From Acidilobaceae archaeon UBA158 (GTDB lineage: Archaea > Thermoproteota > Thermoprotei_A > Sulfolobales > Acidilobaceae), in assembly GCA_002506595.1 (NCBI GenBank), contig DAXV01000034.1:1-22707 (forward strand): a DNA stretch of 22,707 nucleotides. Direction: 5' to 3'. Position numbers and translations under genes: made by a program. This document shows positions 7,957 to 16,647 of the stretch, one piece after another. The notes beneath the pieces were generated by a model. The model was not told the DNA's origin. It saw only the letters and a list, made by a program, of their open reading frames with translations, and ran no database searches. The first letter of the stretch is position 1. Each line of letters starts with the position of its first letter.

Positions 7957-8743
7957 GTTAGTTAGTAAGAATTATAAGGAAAAAACCTTGGTTAAGGTAG
8001 GTAACGTAGTTTTAGGGGATAAACCAGTTATAATTGCAGGTCCTTGCGCTGTAGAAAATAGAGAACAAATAATAAAGACTGCTTTATTTGTTAAAGAAAA
8101 CGGTGCTAAGATTTTAAGAGGAGGTGCATTTAAACCAAGGACATCTCCTTATAGTTTTCAAGGCTTGGGAGAAGAGGGATTAAAACTTCTAAGAGAGGCA
8201 TCTGATGAAGCAAAGATTCCATTTGTTACTGAAGTCATGGATGTAAATACTGTAAGGCTAGTTGCAGAGTATGCTGATGCCTTGCAAGTAGGGGCAAGAA
8301 ATATGCAAAATTATCCATTACTAAAGGAATTGGGAAAAATAGATAAGCCAATATTTCTAAAAAGGGGTTTTGGTAATACTATTGAAGAGCTTTTGCAATC
8401 AGCTGAATACATATTAGCTGGAGGAAACGATCAGGTTGTATTAGTAGAAAGAGGTATAAGAACGTTTGAGTCATCAACTAGGTTCACATTAGACATTGCT
8501 GCAGTACCTGTTTTAAAGAATTTAACTCATTTACCTGTAATAGTAGATCCTAGTCATGCAGCTGGAAAAAGAATTCTTGTTCCGCCTTTAGCAAAAGCAG
8601 GAATAGCTGTTGGCTCAGATGGACTAATGATAGAAGTGCATCCGGAACCTGATAAGGCATTGTCTGATGGACCTCAACAACTAACATTTGATATGTTTAA
8701 GCAATTAATGGAGGATCTTAGAAAAATTGCGGTGATTCAATGA
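7943..8743 (+). CDS. aroF: 3-deoxy-7-phosphoheptulonate (DAHP) synthase, type I-beta
   Basis: This enzyme condenses phosphoenolpyruvate and erythrose-4-phosphate, the first step of the shikimate pathway. The 266-residue TIM barrel carries GPC (33-35), KPRTS (64-68), VERGIRTFE, DPSHAAG (202-208) and EVHPEP (231-236) followed by SDGPQQL. The metal ligands C35, H205, E231 and D242 are all present. The protein is the bare catalytic barrel: it has no N-terminal ferredoxin-like or chorismate-mutase regulatory domain, so domain-based feedback inhibition is not expected. Two adjacent ATGs (7943, 7946) follow an aaggtgat SD. The related KDO8P synthase is excluded by context and the KPRTS motif. Confidence 0.95.
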   Translation: MMSYKLVSKNYKEKTLVKVGNVVLGDKPVIIAGPCAVENREQIIKTALFVKENGAKILRGGAFKPRTSPYSFQGLGEEGLKLLREASDEAKIPFVTEVMDVNTVRLVAEYADALQVGARNMQNYPLLKELGKIDKPIFLKRGFGNTIEELLQSAEYILAGGNDQVVLVERGIRTFESSTRFTLDIAAVPVLKNLTHLPVIVDPSHAAGKRILVPPLAKAGIAVGSDGLMIEVHPEPDKALSDGPQQLTFDMFKQLMEDLRKIAVIQ

Positions 8744-9783
8744 TTTACAGACTAAATGATAAAGAAGTTAATATAATAATCGGAAAAGATGTATTAAACA
8801 ATATAGATTTAAATAATGATAGGAAATATTTCATAATTTATCAAAATAATGTTTGGGATAAAATTAAAATCATTACATCAAAAATAAAAAATTTTGATAT
8901 TTATAATGTACCTGATGGAGAAATGGCAAAAGATGTTTATGTTGCTTTAAATATAATAAAAGATATGGTAAAAAAAGAATTCACAAGAAAAGATGCAATA
9001 ATTTCATTTGGTGGTGGAACAGTTTCTGATTTATCGGGCTTTCTTGCTTCAGTATATATGAGAGGTATTGATTTAATAAATATACCAACTACATTGCTAT
9101 CGATGGTAGATGCATCAATAGGGGGTAAAAATGGAGTAAATTTTCAAGGTATAAAAAACGTTATAGGAACTTTTTATCAACCATCTATGATAATTAATGA
9201 TACATCCTTTCTTTATTCCTTACCTTATAATGAAATATTAAACGGTTTAGGTGAAGTTATAAAATATTCAATAATAATGGATAAAAATCTCTACAATTTT
9301 TTAATAAATAATAAAGAAAAAATTTTGAAGTTAGATGATGAAAATGTTTCTTATATTATTAATAAATCAGTTGATGACAAGATGAAAATTGTATTAAGCG
9401 ATGAGAAGGAAACAAATGGATTAAGAAGCGTTTTAAATTTTGGCCATACAATTGGTCATGCCATAGAGTCTGGAAGTAAATTAAAAATTAAACATGGATT
9501 TGCGATTTCATATGGCATGATTTGCGAGACCAAACTAGGTGTTGACTTAAATTTAATAGATGATAAAATTTTTGAAATGGTCGAAAAAATAATAAAATTT
9601 TATGAAATAAATATTGATAAAAATGATATAGATTTAAGCATTGCATTAAATTCATTAAGAAACGATAAGAAAAGATTCGGCAATAAGATTACAATTCCAT
9701 TACCAGTTGATATAGGTAATTACAAGATTTTCCCAATTGAAATTGAAAAAATAGAAAAGGCGATGATTGAATGTCTAAGCTGA
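8740..9783 (+). CDS. aroB: 3-dehydroquinate synthase
   Basis: This NAD- and metal-dependent enzyme cyclises DAHP to 3-dehydroquinate. The 347 residues include FGGGTVSDLSG (NAD-binding, 90-100), IPTTLLSMVDASIGGKNGVN (115-134), LGEVIKYS with ligand E172, NFGHTIGHAIE with H236, and KHGFAISYGM with H252. This is the classical AroB family and not the alternative archaeal AroB' used with the DKFP route, consistent with DAHP synthase and transketolase in the same operon. It overlaps the DAHP synthase gene as ATGA and is preceded by a ggtga SD. Confidence 0.96.
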   Translation: MIYRLNDKEVNIIIGKDVLNNIDLNNDRKYFIIYQNNVWDKIKIITSKIKNFDIYNVPDGEMAKDVYVALNIIKDMVKKEFTRKDAIISFGGGTVSDLSGFLASVYMRGIDLINIPTTLLSMVDASIGGKNGVNFQGIKNVIGTFYQPSMIINDTSFLYSLPYNEILNGLGEVIKYSIIMDKNLYNFLINNKEKILKLDDENVSYIINKSVDDKMKIVLSDEKETNGLRSVLNFGHTIGHAIESGSKLKIKHGFAISYGMICETKLGVDLNLIDDKIFEMVEKIIKFYEINIDKNDIDLSIALNSLRNDKKRFGNKITIPLPVDIGNYKIFPIEIEKIEKAMIECLS

Positions 9784-10511
9784 AATTAGGATTAATTGGA
9801 GAAAATATAAGCAAGAGCCCTTCACCATTAATTCATAACTATATTTATAAAAATTATGGTATAAATGCTGAATATTATTTATACGATATCAAAAAAGAAG
9901 AATTTGATTTAAAAATAAATGATATAATTAAGCAAAACTTTGGTTTAAATGTAACTATGCCATATAAAGAAAATATAGTAAAATTTCTTAAAGGAATAGA
10001 CAATAAAATTAAAAAAATTAATGCTGTAAATACAATAAAAGATAGTATAGGATATAATACTGATTATTTAGCTTTTAAAAACATCTTATCAAATTACGAT
10101 ATTAAAAACGCATTAATTATGGGAGCAGGGGGTGCTGCAAAGGCAGCAGTAAAAGCAATCCTTGAATTAGGAATTGAAACTTTATACATATTTAATAGAA
10201 CTGAGAAAAGGGCATTAAATATTATAAATGAGTTTGATAATAAAGATATTAAATTAATTAAAAATATAAATAATGTTAAATTTGATTTAATTATTAATAC
10301 TATACCTGTTGATTTGGATTTTAATGCAATTGCTAAGGTTTACTTAGACTTAGTATATTTAAGGAAGCCTAAAGAAATAGCACCAATTATTATAGATGGC
10401 TTTACTTTTCTAGTTGAACAGGCATTGCGTTCAGAAGAAATTTGGTTTAACTTGAAATTTGATGAAGAGGTGAAAAAAGATCTCAGGAAACTCATTAGGA
10501 AGAATTTTTAG
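9771..10511 (+). CDS. aroE: Shikimate dehydrogenase
   Basis: This enzyme reduces 3-dehydroshikimate to shikimate with NADPH. The 246 residues show SKSPSPLIH (substrate binding, 14-22), NVTMPYKEN with catalytic K66, NAVNT, GYNTDYLAF with catalytic D98, and a Rossmann GAGGAAKA (118-125) followed by FNRTEKRA, a NADP-type loop. The start overlaps aroB by 13 nt. Its 3' end contains the SD (gaggtg, 10467-10472) and the first codons of aroC in another frame. The protein is somewhat short and Ile/Asn-rich but complete. Confidence 0.95.
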   Translation: MSKLKLGLIGENISKSPSPLIHNYIYKNYGINAEYYLYDIKKEEFDLKINDIIKQNFGLNVTMPYKENIVKFLKGIDNKIKKINAVNTIKDSIGYNTDYLAFKNILSNYDIKNALIMGAGGAAKAAVKAILELGIETLYIFNRTEKRALNIINEFDNKDIKLIKNINNVKFDLIINTIPVDLDFNAIAKVYLDLVYLRKPKEIAPIIIDGFTFLVEQALRSEEIWFNLKFDEEVKKDLRKLIRKNF

Positions 10512-11625
10512 AATCACAACATTTGGAGAAAGTCATGGTAAGGCATTAGGAGTAGTTATAGATGGAATTCCATCAGGTTTAATGATAAATGAAGATGACA
10601 TATTTTTTGAGCTAAAATTTAGAAGGCCGGGAAGCATTTATACTTCAACAAGAAAAGAAGAAGACATTCCAATAATTTTGAGCGGTACATTTAATGGTAG
10701 AACAACTGGAATGCCTTTATCAATTATAATAGAAAATAAGGATGCAAAGCCTATTCATTATGAAGAAATAAAATATAAACCAAGACCTGGGCATGCCGAT
10801 ATTACTTATATAGAAAAATATGGGTATGAAAATTGGGATTATAGAGGTGGTGGTAGGAGTAGCGGCAGGGAAACAGTTTCTAGAGTAGCGGCAGGAGCAA
10901 TTGCTAAGAAGTTATTATTATTAACAAATACCATGATATCAGGTTATATAAAAAAAGCTGGAGATTTTCAAATAGAAAATACGCCTGAATTTAATGAGGT
11001 TTTATGCTCAAGAAATAGCCCGGTTAGAACTATAAGGAATAAAGAAGAAGATCTTATGAAATTAATTGAGTCCCTAAGAAAAGAAGGGGATAGCATAGGA
11101 GGTATTGTTGAGGTAATAGTAAAAAATCCTCCTAAATCTTTAGGAGAACCTGTTTTTGATAAATTAAAAGCAGACCTAGCCAAATCAGTTTTATCAATAC
11201 CTGGCGTTGTGGGATTTGAGTACGGAATGGGATTTGATTCATATAAATATAAGGGAAGCGAAGTTATAGATGAAATCTATTACGATGAAGGTTTTAGGTT
11301 AAGAAAGAATATATCTGGGGGAATTTTAGGCGGGATATCAACAGGGGAAGATATAATATTAAGGGTTGCGTTTAAGCCAACAAGCTCAATTGCTAAGGAA
11401 CAGAAAACTGTTGATTTAAGAGATCTTAAGCCAACGACTTTATCAGTAATAGGAAGACATGATCCTTGTATAGCAATTAGAGGCGTATCTGTTGTAGAAT
11501 CTATGGTAGCAATAACATTAATTGACCATTATATGCTTTCTGGTATCATTCCTAGAAAATTAAGTGAGGAGCAAAGCAATATAATTGAAAAGAGGTGGTT
11601 AGAATACAAGCAAAAATGCACATAG
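10480..11625 (+). CDS. aroC: Chorismate synthase, probably initiated at an ATC codon
   Basis: This FMN-dependent enzyme makes chorismate from EPSP. The conserved N-terminus, SGNSLGRIFRITTFGESHG, is fully encoded from 10483, including catalytic H19 in GESHG, but no ATG, GTG or TTG lies between the upstream in-frame TGA (10471) and the ATG at 10582. The only codon in the right place is ATC (10480), 7 nt after a gaggtg SD and overlapping aroE by 32 nt. Starting at 10582 would delete 34 residues and the active-site histidine. RPGHADITYIEKYG, GGGRSSGRETVSRVAAGAIA and GRHDPCIAIRG follow. The total of 381 residues is normal. Alternatives are a +1 slip from aroE on the A6G run, or a sequence error. 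Confidence 0.93.
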   Translation: MSGNSLGRIFRITTFGESHGKALGVVIDGIPSGLMINEDDIFFELKFRRPGSIYTSTRKEEDIPIILSGTFNGRTTGMPLSIIIENKDAKPIHYEEIKYKPRPGHADITYIEKYGYENWDYRGGGRSSGRETVSRVAAGAIAKKLLLLTNTMISGYIKKAGDFQIENTPEFNEVLCSRNSPVRTIRNKEEDLMKLIESLRKEGDSIGGIVEVIVKNPPKSLGEPVFDKLKADLAKSVLSIPGVVGFEYGMGFDSYKYKGSEVIDEIYYDEGFRLRKNISGGILGGISTGEDIILRVAFKPTSSIAKEQKTVDLRDLKPTTLSVIGRHDPCIAIRGVSVVESMVAITLIDHYMLSGIIPRKLSEEQSNIIEKRWLEYKQKCT

Positions 11626-12374
11626 CATATGCAGGAGTTTCTATAATAAATGCCATTCCATGCGGAAAAGGAGCAGTTTTACCTATAAATTTAAAGGCAT
11701 ATGCAAGGGAAGGTAATAAAAACAGGGAATCACCTTTAATTAATGCAATAGAAGATTATTTAATTAAAAATTATGGAATAAGAACAAGCTTTGAGATATA
11801 TTCAGAAATACCAGAAGGTGTTGGATTAAAGAGTAGTAGCGCAGTTTCTGTTGCAATAATTTCATCAATAAGCCATAAACTTGGAAACATTTATCCCCCA
11901 AAATTATCTGCTATAATAACAAAATCATATAACTTATCGATAACCGGGGCGTTTGATGATGCAGTTGCAAGCTACGAAGGAAAAATAAGCTTTACTGATA
12001 ACATAAATCTTAAGATACTTAAGTTAGAAAAGATACCTGAAAATTTAAAGGTAATCATTTATATAAATGATAATAGACATGGTTTAAATTTAAATTTAAT
12101 GAAAGAAAAATGCGAATTATTTAACAAAGCATTTGAAATGGCATATAATGGAAATATATATGATGCAATAAAGCTAAACGGGTATTTGATGTCTGAAATT
12201 AATGGCTATGATAAAAATATTTTAGATATGATGATAGAAAAAGGAGCAATAACAGCTGGAATTTCAGGTAATGGTCCTGCCTATTTTTCATTATTTAAGG
12301 AAGGAGAAGAAGGACCTTTGATAGATTATTTAGTAAATAAAGGAAAAATTATCGTAACAGAGGTGTTAAAATGA
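11595..12374 (+). CDS. aroK: Shikimate kinase, archaeal GHMP-kinase type
   Basis: This enzyme phosphorylates shikimate with ATP. It belongs to the archaeal GHMP superfamily and is unrelated to bacterial AroK. Evidence is VSIINAIPCGKGAVLPI at the N-terminus, the nucleotide-binding IPEGVGLKSSSAVSVAI, TGAFDDAVASYEG with the probable catalytic Asp, and GISGNGPAYFSLF near the end; the length of about 255-260 residues is typical. The start is unclear. GTG 11595 (used here) lies inside the SD, ATG 11616 is 18 nt from it, and the best-spaced codon is ATA 11604, 6 nt after gaggtg. The gene overlaps aroC, and its stop overlaps the aroA start as ATGA. Confidence 0.93.
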   Translation: MVRIQAKMHIAYAGVSIINAIPCGKGAVLPINLKAYAREGNKNRESPLINAIEDYLIKNYGIRTSFEIYSEIPEGVGLKSSSAVSVAIISSISHKLGNIYPPKLSAIITKSYNLSITGAFDDAVASYEGKISFTDNINLKILKLEKIPENLKVIIYINDNRHGLNLNLMKEKCELFNKAFEMAYNGNIYDAIKLNGYLMSEINGYDKNILDMMIEKGAITAGISGNGPAYFSLFKEGEEGPLIDYLVNKGKIIVTEVLK

Positions 12375-13597
12375 GGGTTAATATTTATCCTTCTAAAATA
12401 AACGGAGAAATTGATGCTCCTAAATCAAAAAGCATTGCAATAAGAATCCTCTTTGGCTCATTAATAAACGATATAATATTAAGAGAAGATATACCTAAAT
12501 CAAATGATGTTTACTCTGCTTTTAACTCAATAATTGAAATTGGAGTAAATAAAGAAGGAAACAGATTAAAGAAACCATATAGTTTAAATTTAAACAAAAA
12601 ATTTTACGCTGGAGGATCTGCAACAGTTGCAAGGATTTTATCTTCATTGGTTTTAACTTTGGGAGGAAATGCAATAATAGATGGAGACAATACGTTAAGG
12701 AAAAGACCTTTTAATGGACTTATAAAATTGGCAAAAATAGCTAATTCTGAAATAAATGGAAATTCATTGCCTATAAAGATATCAAGCAATGGCATTAAAG
12801 ATTACATAGAAATAAATGAATTAGAGAGCTCGCAATATATAACTGGATTAATGATTGGTTTTGCATATAAAGGTTATGGAATAATAAGGCTTAAAAATAA
12901 AGTACCATCATTTTCCTATGTAATGTTAACTATTGATTTGCTTAATGATATGGGTTGTAATGTAAAATATGAAGATAATGAAATTATTATAGAAAAATGC
13001 ATTAAGAAAGAATATGAAACTTCTTTTCCAGGAGATTATTTATTATCTTCATTTTATGCAATTTCTTCATTGTTAACCGGGGGGTTAACAATTATCCATA
13101 ATTTATACAAAACAACATCTAATTATTTTGGTGATCATAAAATAGTTGATATTTTATCAGAAATAGGGGCAAAATCTGAGTTAGTTAATGGGAATTGGAT
13201 AATAAAGAACATTGATTTAGATAATTTAAGAATAAATGTTGATGATTCCCCAGATATGGCAATGTCATTAGCTCCATTGGGAATAAAGGTTGAAGTAACG
13301 TTAGAAGGAATAAATAGGTTAAAGATAAAAGAAAGCGATAGAATTAAATCAATAAAAGAAGTTATGGAAAAGTTTGGAAGCATCGTTTCAATAAAGGAAA
13401 ATATTATAAATATAAAGCCAAATAAAATAAAAAAGGCTGAAATTAATTGCAATAATGATCATAGGGTCGCAATGATGGCAGGTTCAATTTCTTTTTTAAA
13501 AGGAGGTATAATAAACGACGCTCAATGCGTAGAAAAAAGCGATCCTGAACATTGGGAAAGATACAAAAAATTAGGAGGTAGAGTTAATTTTGAATAG
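12371..13597 (+). CDS. aroA: 3-phosphoshikimate 1-carboxyvinyltransferase (EPSP synthase)
   Basis: This enzyme transfers enolpyruvyl from PEP to shikimate 3-phosphate. The 408 residues keep APKSKSIAIR (catalytic K20, R25), LESSQYITGL (151-160), DDSPDM with probable catalytic D295, KESDR (320-324), NDHRVAMMAG (362-371) and a C-terminal EKSDPEHW. Some family motifs are loosened: the usual NSGT-x-x-R appears as GGSATVAR (81-88), and the D-x-S-S-A segment appears as PGDYLLSS. The start has gaggtg 5 nt upstream. UDP-GlcNAc carboxyvinyltransferase is excluded by KESDR and by the operon context. Confidence 0.93.
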   Translation: MRVNIYPSKINGEIDAPKSKSIAIRILFGSLINDIILREDIPKSNDVYSAFNSIIEIGVNKEGNRLKKPYSLNLNKKFYAGGSATVARILSSLVLTLGGNAIIDGDNTLRKRPFNGLIKLAKIANSEINGNSLPIKISSNGIKDYIEINELESSQYITGLMIGFAYKGYGIIRLKNKVPSFSYVMLTIDLLNDMGCNVKYEDNEIIIEKCIKKEYETSFPGDYLLSSFYAISSLLTGGLTIIHNLYKTTSNYFGDHKIVDILSEIGAKSELVNGNWIIKNIDLDNLRINVDDSPDMAMSLAPLGIKVEVTLEGINRLKIKESDRIKSIKEVMEKFGSIVSIKENIINIKPNKIKKAEINCNNDHRVAMMAGSISFLKGGIINDAQCVEKSDPEHWERYKKLGGRVNFE

Positions 13598-14204
13598 GCC
13601 ATTAATAGTCTTATCATTACCATATGGAAACGTTAATGATTTTATTGATAAAGTTGATTTTATAGAAATTAGGCTTGATTATAAGAAGAATTTAAAATTA
13701 GAAGATATTGATGATTTTTTAAAATATAAAGATAAAATGATTATAACAATAAGAGATATTAGTGAAGGGGGAATCTTTCCAATTAACGATGAGACTAAAA
13801 TAAAAATTTATAAAAAATTGAATGATTATGGGATAATTTATGATGTAGAAGAAAGTTTTTTGAAAAAATATGATTTACCATACGAAAACAATATTGTTTC
13901 AGCTCATTACTTTCATAGCTTACCCAGCTTTAATGAGATTTTAGAAAAATTTAAAAAATACAATAATTTATTTTCAGCAAAACTTGCTGTGAAAAATTTT
14001 CCAGGCTATAAATCCCTTTTAATTAAGTTTTTGGAAATAATTGAAAATCCAACAGCTATTCCTTTGGGAGCTAATTGGTATGAAAGGATTGGGTTTTCTT
14101 TGTTGGGCTCAAAACTATTATATGTATATGATAAGATACAAACGGGGATGGGCCAGCCAAAACTAGAAGATACAATAAACATTTTTAAATATATGTTTAT
14201 ATAG
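13590..14204 (+). CDS. aroD: 3-dehydroquinate dehydratase, type I
   Basis: This class I dehydroquinase forms 3-dehydroshikimate through a Schiff base. The 204 residues include FIEIRLDY (E27, R29), IITIRD, YDVE (84-87), SAHYFHSLPS with the probable catalytic H106, SAKLAVK with the probable Schiff-base K131, and a terminal MGQPKL corresponding to the usual PGQ. It is about 20-40 residues shorter than bacterial enzymes. The start is TTG 13590, with ggaggt 10 nt upstream, overlapping aroA by 8 nt; no ATG is available near the N-terminus. It is the last enzyme gene of the operon. Confidence 0.92.
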   Translation: MNRPLIVLSLPYGNVNDFIDKVDFIEIRLDYKKNLKLEDIDDFLKYKDKMIITIRDISEGGIFPINDETKIKIYKKLNDYGIIYDVEESFLKKYDLPYENNIVSAHYFHSLPSFNEILEKFKKYNNLFSAKLAVKNFPGYKSLLIKFLEIIENPTAIPLGANWYERIGFSLLGSKLLYVYDKIQTGMGQPKLEDTINIFKYMFI

Positions 14205-14246
14205 CAAACATTTAATTGGTTTTAATTGTATTAAGAGGGGGATTTA

Positions 14247-15368
14247 ATGAAAAACAATAATTATTTACCATATTTAATGATATTCTTAATATCATTAACA
14301 GCCCAAATTCCTCTTACATCAATGAGATACATTGTTCCTTACTTAGCTCATAATTATGGCGCTTCAATATTTGTAATTGGTTTATTAGGAACGGTTTATG
14401 GTTTAGTATATTTTGTTTTCGCTTCAATATTTGGTAAAATATCAGATAAATTTGGAATAAAAAAGATGGCTTCATTAGGTATGATCCTCTATATTATAGT
14501 TGTACTTAGCTATAATTTTTACAAAAAGCCTTATGAGTTTCTAATAGCAAGGGGATTTGAAGCAATAGCAATGGCAATGGTATGGCCTGCTGTTGAAAGC
14601 TTATCATCAATGCTTGGAGGAAAAAGTAAAGAAGAAGCCCTTCTTATGTACACCTTTGGGTGGAGCGTAGGGGCATCAATTGCACCTTATATTGCAGCAT
14701 ATCTTCTTATTTATAGTTATTTATACCCATTAATTTTCTCATCTTTAATTAGTTTAATTAGTGCATTGCTAATTATTTCTTCAAAAACAGGTATTGAAGC
14801 AGAAATTAAAGAATATTTAGGAAGTTTTTCGATTTTGTTTAACATATTTTTACCGATGTTATTGTATGGATTTGATTCTTCAATATTTTACAGCTTTTAT
14901 AGTGTTTATGGTCCGGTTTTTGGGTATAGTAAACAGGAAACCGGATTATTTGGGACTGTTTTCGGAATTTTACAAACATTAGCCTTTGTCTTCAGTTGGT
15001 TATTTGCAAAAAGGGTTTCATCTAATAAATTAATAATTGCTGGCACAATAATGAGTGTTCCAGTTTTTATTTTATACTTTAATCGAAGTTATATTTTTAA
15101 TTTAATATTATTTGCAATATTAGGTATGGGAATGGGATTTGTATATTATGCGACTTTAATAAATATATTTAGAACTTTTCATAAGGAATTAACATCAAAA
15201 ACAGGGATTTTTGAATCGTCTATAGGAATAGGTTATGTAATAGGCCCATTAATTGCTGGTATACCGACAAAGCTAGGCTATATTTTCCCATGGATAGTTT
15301 TGGGAGGCTTTTCTCTTTTAATATTAATGATAGAAATATTTGGATATTTAAATGGAAAGACTATATGA
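14247..15368 (+). CDS. MFS transporter
   Basis: This is an integral membrane protein of 373 residues with about 12 hydrophobic segments and no signal peptide. The MFS motif A appears as GKISDKFGIKK (63-73) after the second helix, and the first helices contain R27, a typical buried charge. It lies 42 nt downstream of aroD in the same direction with a strong gaggggg SD; catttaatt upstream could be a weak internal promoter. The substrate cannot be told from sequence. Co-transcription with the shikimate operon would suggest export or uptake of an aromatic or related organic acid, but this is only inference. Its stop overlaps the convergent gene by 8 nt. Confidence 0.88.
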   Translation: MKNNNYLPYLMIFLISLTAQIPLTSMRYIVPYLAHNYGASIFVIGLLGTVYGLVYFVFASIFGKISDKFGIKKMASLGMILYIIVVLSYNFYKKPYEFLIARGFEAIAMAMVWPAVESLSSMLGGKSKEEALLMYTFGWSVGASIAPYIAAYLLIYSYLYPLIFSSLISLISALLIISSKTGIEAEIKEYLGSFSILFNIFLPMLLYGFDSSIFYSFYSVYGPVFGYSKQETGLFGTVFGILQTLAFVFSWLFAKRVSSNKLIIAGTIMSVPVFILYFNRSYIFNLILFAILGMGMGFVYYATLINIFRTFHKELTSKTGIFESSIGIGYVIGPLIAGIPTKLGYIFPWIVLGGFSLLILMIEIFGYLNGKTI

Positions 15369-16506
15369 TTATCAATGGTACATATATTTCCTCTTTAGTT
15401 AATCCACTATGATTTCCCTTTAAATTCAATCCAGGATCATTTTCTCTATATACATAAAGGTACTTGGTTTCATTATCTTTAGGTATAGCTAAATAATCGC
15501 CCATATAATTGTTTATTACTTCATTTTCTACTTTACCCAAAAGTTTTGACTCAATTATCTCATTTTTATCGAATACGATTAGATTGTATTTATCCTCAAG
15601 ATATTTCTTTATATTATACCTTGACCTGAACCATATAGCTCTTGAGTCTCCATAAGGAGGCAATTCAAGCATATCTAGCAATTCATTATCATTATTCCAT
15701 ACAACTGTTTTCTTAACAGTTACTTGACCATGATCTGCAAATATAACAAAAGTGTACTTGTCTTTATATTTATATGCAATATTAAGCAGGTTTTCTAAGA
15801 CGTATTTTGTATCGTATAATATAAAATCTTGAAACTCGTTATTATAACCGTAGGAATGACCTAAATGGTCTATTCCATCATAATAAACAAAAATTCCATC
15901 GTATAGATCGCTAGATAATGATTTTGTTAAGTTTATTAGCATATCTGTTGAATTAAAGTAACCAGTTAAAAATGAAACTTCTGGCCTATTCAAATCCCTA
16001 TGCATAGTATTTGTAAATTCAGTATTTGATATACTGTTTTGTATAATTGTTAAAATCTTTTTATTTGTTTCTTTTATCCATGGCTTAATAGGGAATGCCC
16101 TAATATATTGCATGTACTGCTTTATGCTATCATTAACAGGTTCGCCAACATAATTATACCTTAAGGTATTTATTATACCTCCAAGTTTCTTATTATACAT
16201 TGTATATCCTAATATGCCATGCTCTCCAGGCGTTTGAGCTGTAAATAATGTTGTTGTAACTGTAGATGTTGTTGAAGGGAATACTGTTTTGATTTTATTC
16301 ACTTCACCCTTTACTTCAATATTTAGTTTGTTGAATAACTCCCATCCTAAGCCATCAAGAAATATAAAGACAATCTTATTTCCTTGGAAGTTAATGGGAT
16401 TAACTAAGCAATTCCTTTTTACATCGAAAAAACTCGCTAGTCCGCATGAAATGCCATACATTGTCATATTATTATCATAGTCTGGATATTCTATATTCTC
16501 TTCCAT
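15361..16506 (-). CDS. Alkaline-phosphatase-superfamily phosphodiesterase/nucleotide pyrophosphatase
   Basis: This is a two-metal hydrolase of the type I phosphodiesterase / nucleotide pyrophosphatase family; the substrate is unknown. From the chosen ATG the motifs are FIFLDGLGW (metal Asp about 51), the nucleophile Thr in FPSTTSTVTTTLFT, TPGEHGILGY, YYDGIDHLGHSYG (D210, H214), FADHGQV (D258, H259) and a final GNHSGLT histidine. No signal peptide is visible, so it is probably cytosolic. A TTG at 16524 extends the frame by 6 codons, but agggga lies 6 nt before ATG 16506. It is a single gene with its own tatttaaaat promoter, between the shikimate and aspartate kinase units, with no clear functional link to either. 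Confidence 0.85.
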   Translation of the reverse strand: MEENIEYPDYDNNMTMYGISCGLASFFDVKRNCLVNPINFQGNKIVFIFLDGLGWELFNKLNIEVKGEVNKIKTVFPSTTSTVTTTLFTAQTPGEHGILGYTMYNKKLGGIINTLRYNYVGEPVNDSIKQYMQYIRAFPIKPWIKETNKKILTIIQNSISNTEFTNTMHRDLNRPEVSFLTGYFNSTDMLINLTKSLSSDLYDGIFVYYDGIDHLGHSYGYNNEFQDFILYDTKYVLENLLNIAYKYKDKYTFVIFADHGQVTVKKTVVWNNDNELLDMLELPPYGDSRAIWFRSRYNIKKYLEDKYNLIVFDKNEIIESKLLGKVENEVINNYMGDYLAIPKDNETKYLYVYRENDPGLNLKGNHSGLTKEEIYVPLIII

Positions 16507-16598
16507 TATATTCCCCTGATTCAAATGAAATTATTCAGAATTTTAAATACAGATCAATACAAATATCATAAATAATATCTTAACATTTTATATAATAA

Positions 16599-16609
16599 GA
16601 TTTAAATAC
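16599..16609 (+). promoter_or_regulatory. Probable promoter of the aspartate kinase leader
   Basis: The bases gatttaaatac form a TATA-like element. A start about 26 nt downstream (near 16628-16630) lies just before the leader SD at 16636-16641, and over 120 nt before aspartate kinase. No similar element at promoter distance is seen closer to aspartate kinase. Confidence 0.55.
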
Positions 16610-16647
16610 TTGTTTTTTAAACTAGTGGGAGATAAGAGGTGGAGATG

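Noticed and set aside
10582..11625. Chorismate synthase starting at ATG 10582
   Set aside because: It would remove the GESHG motif and 34 conserved residues that are encoded intact upstream in the same frame.
9771..11625. AroE-AroC as a deliberate frameshift fusion
   Set aside because: The slip would have to be +1 on a run lacking a clear stimulator, while an SD at ideal distance from the AroC N-terminus is present; it is kept only as an alternative.
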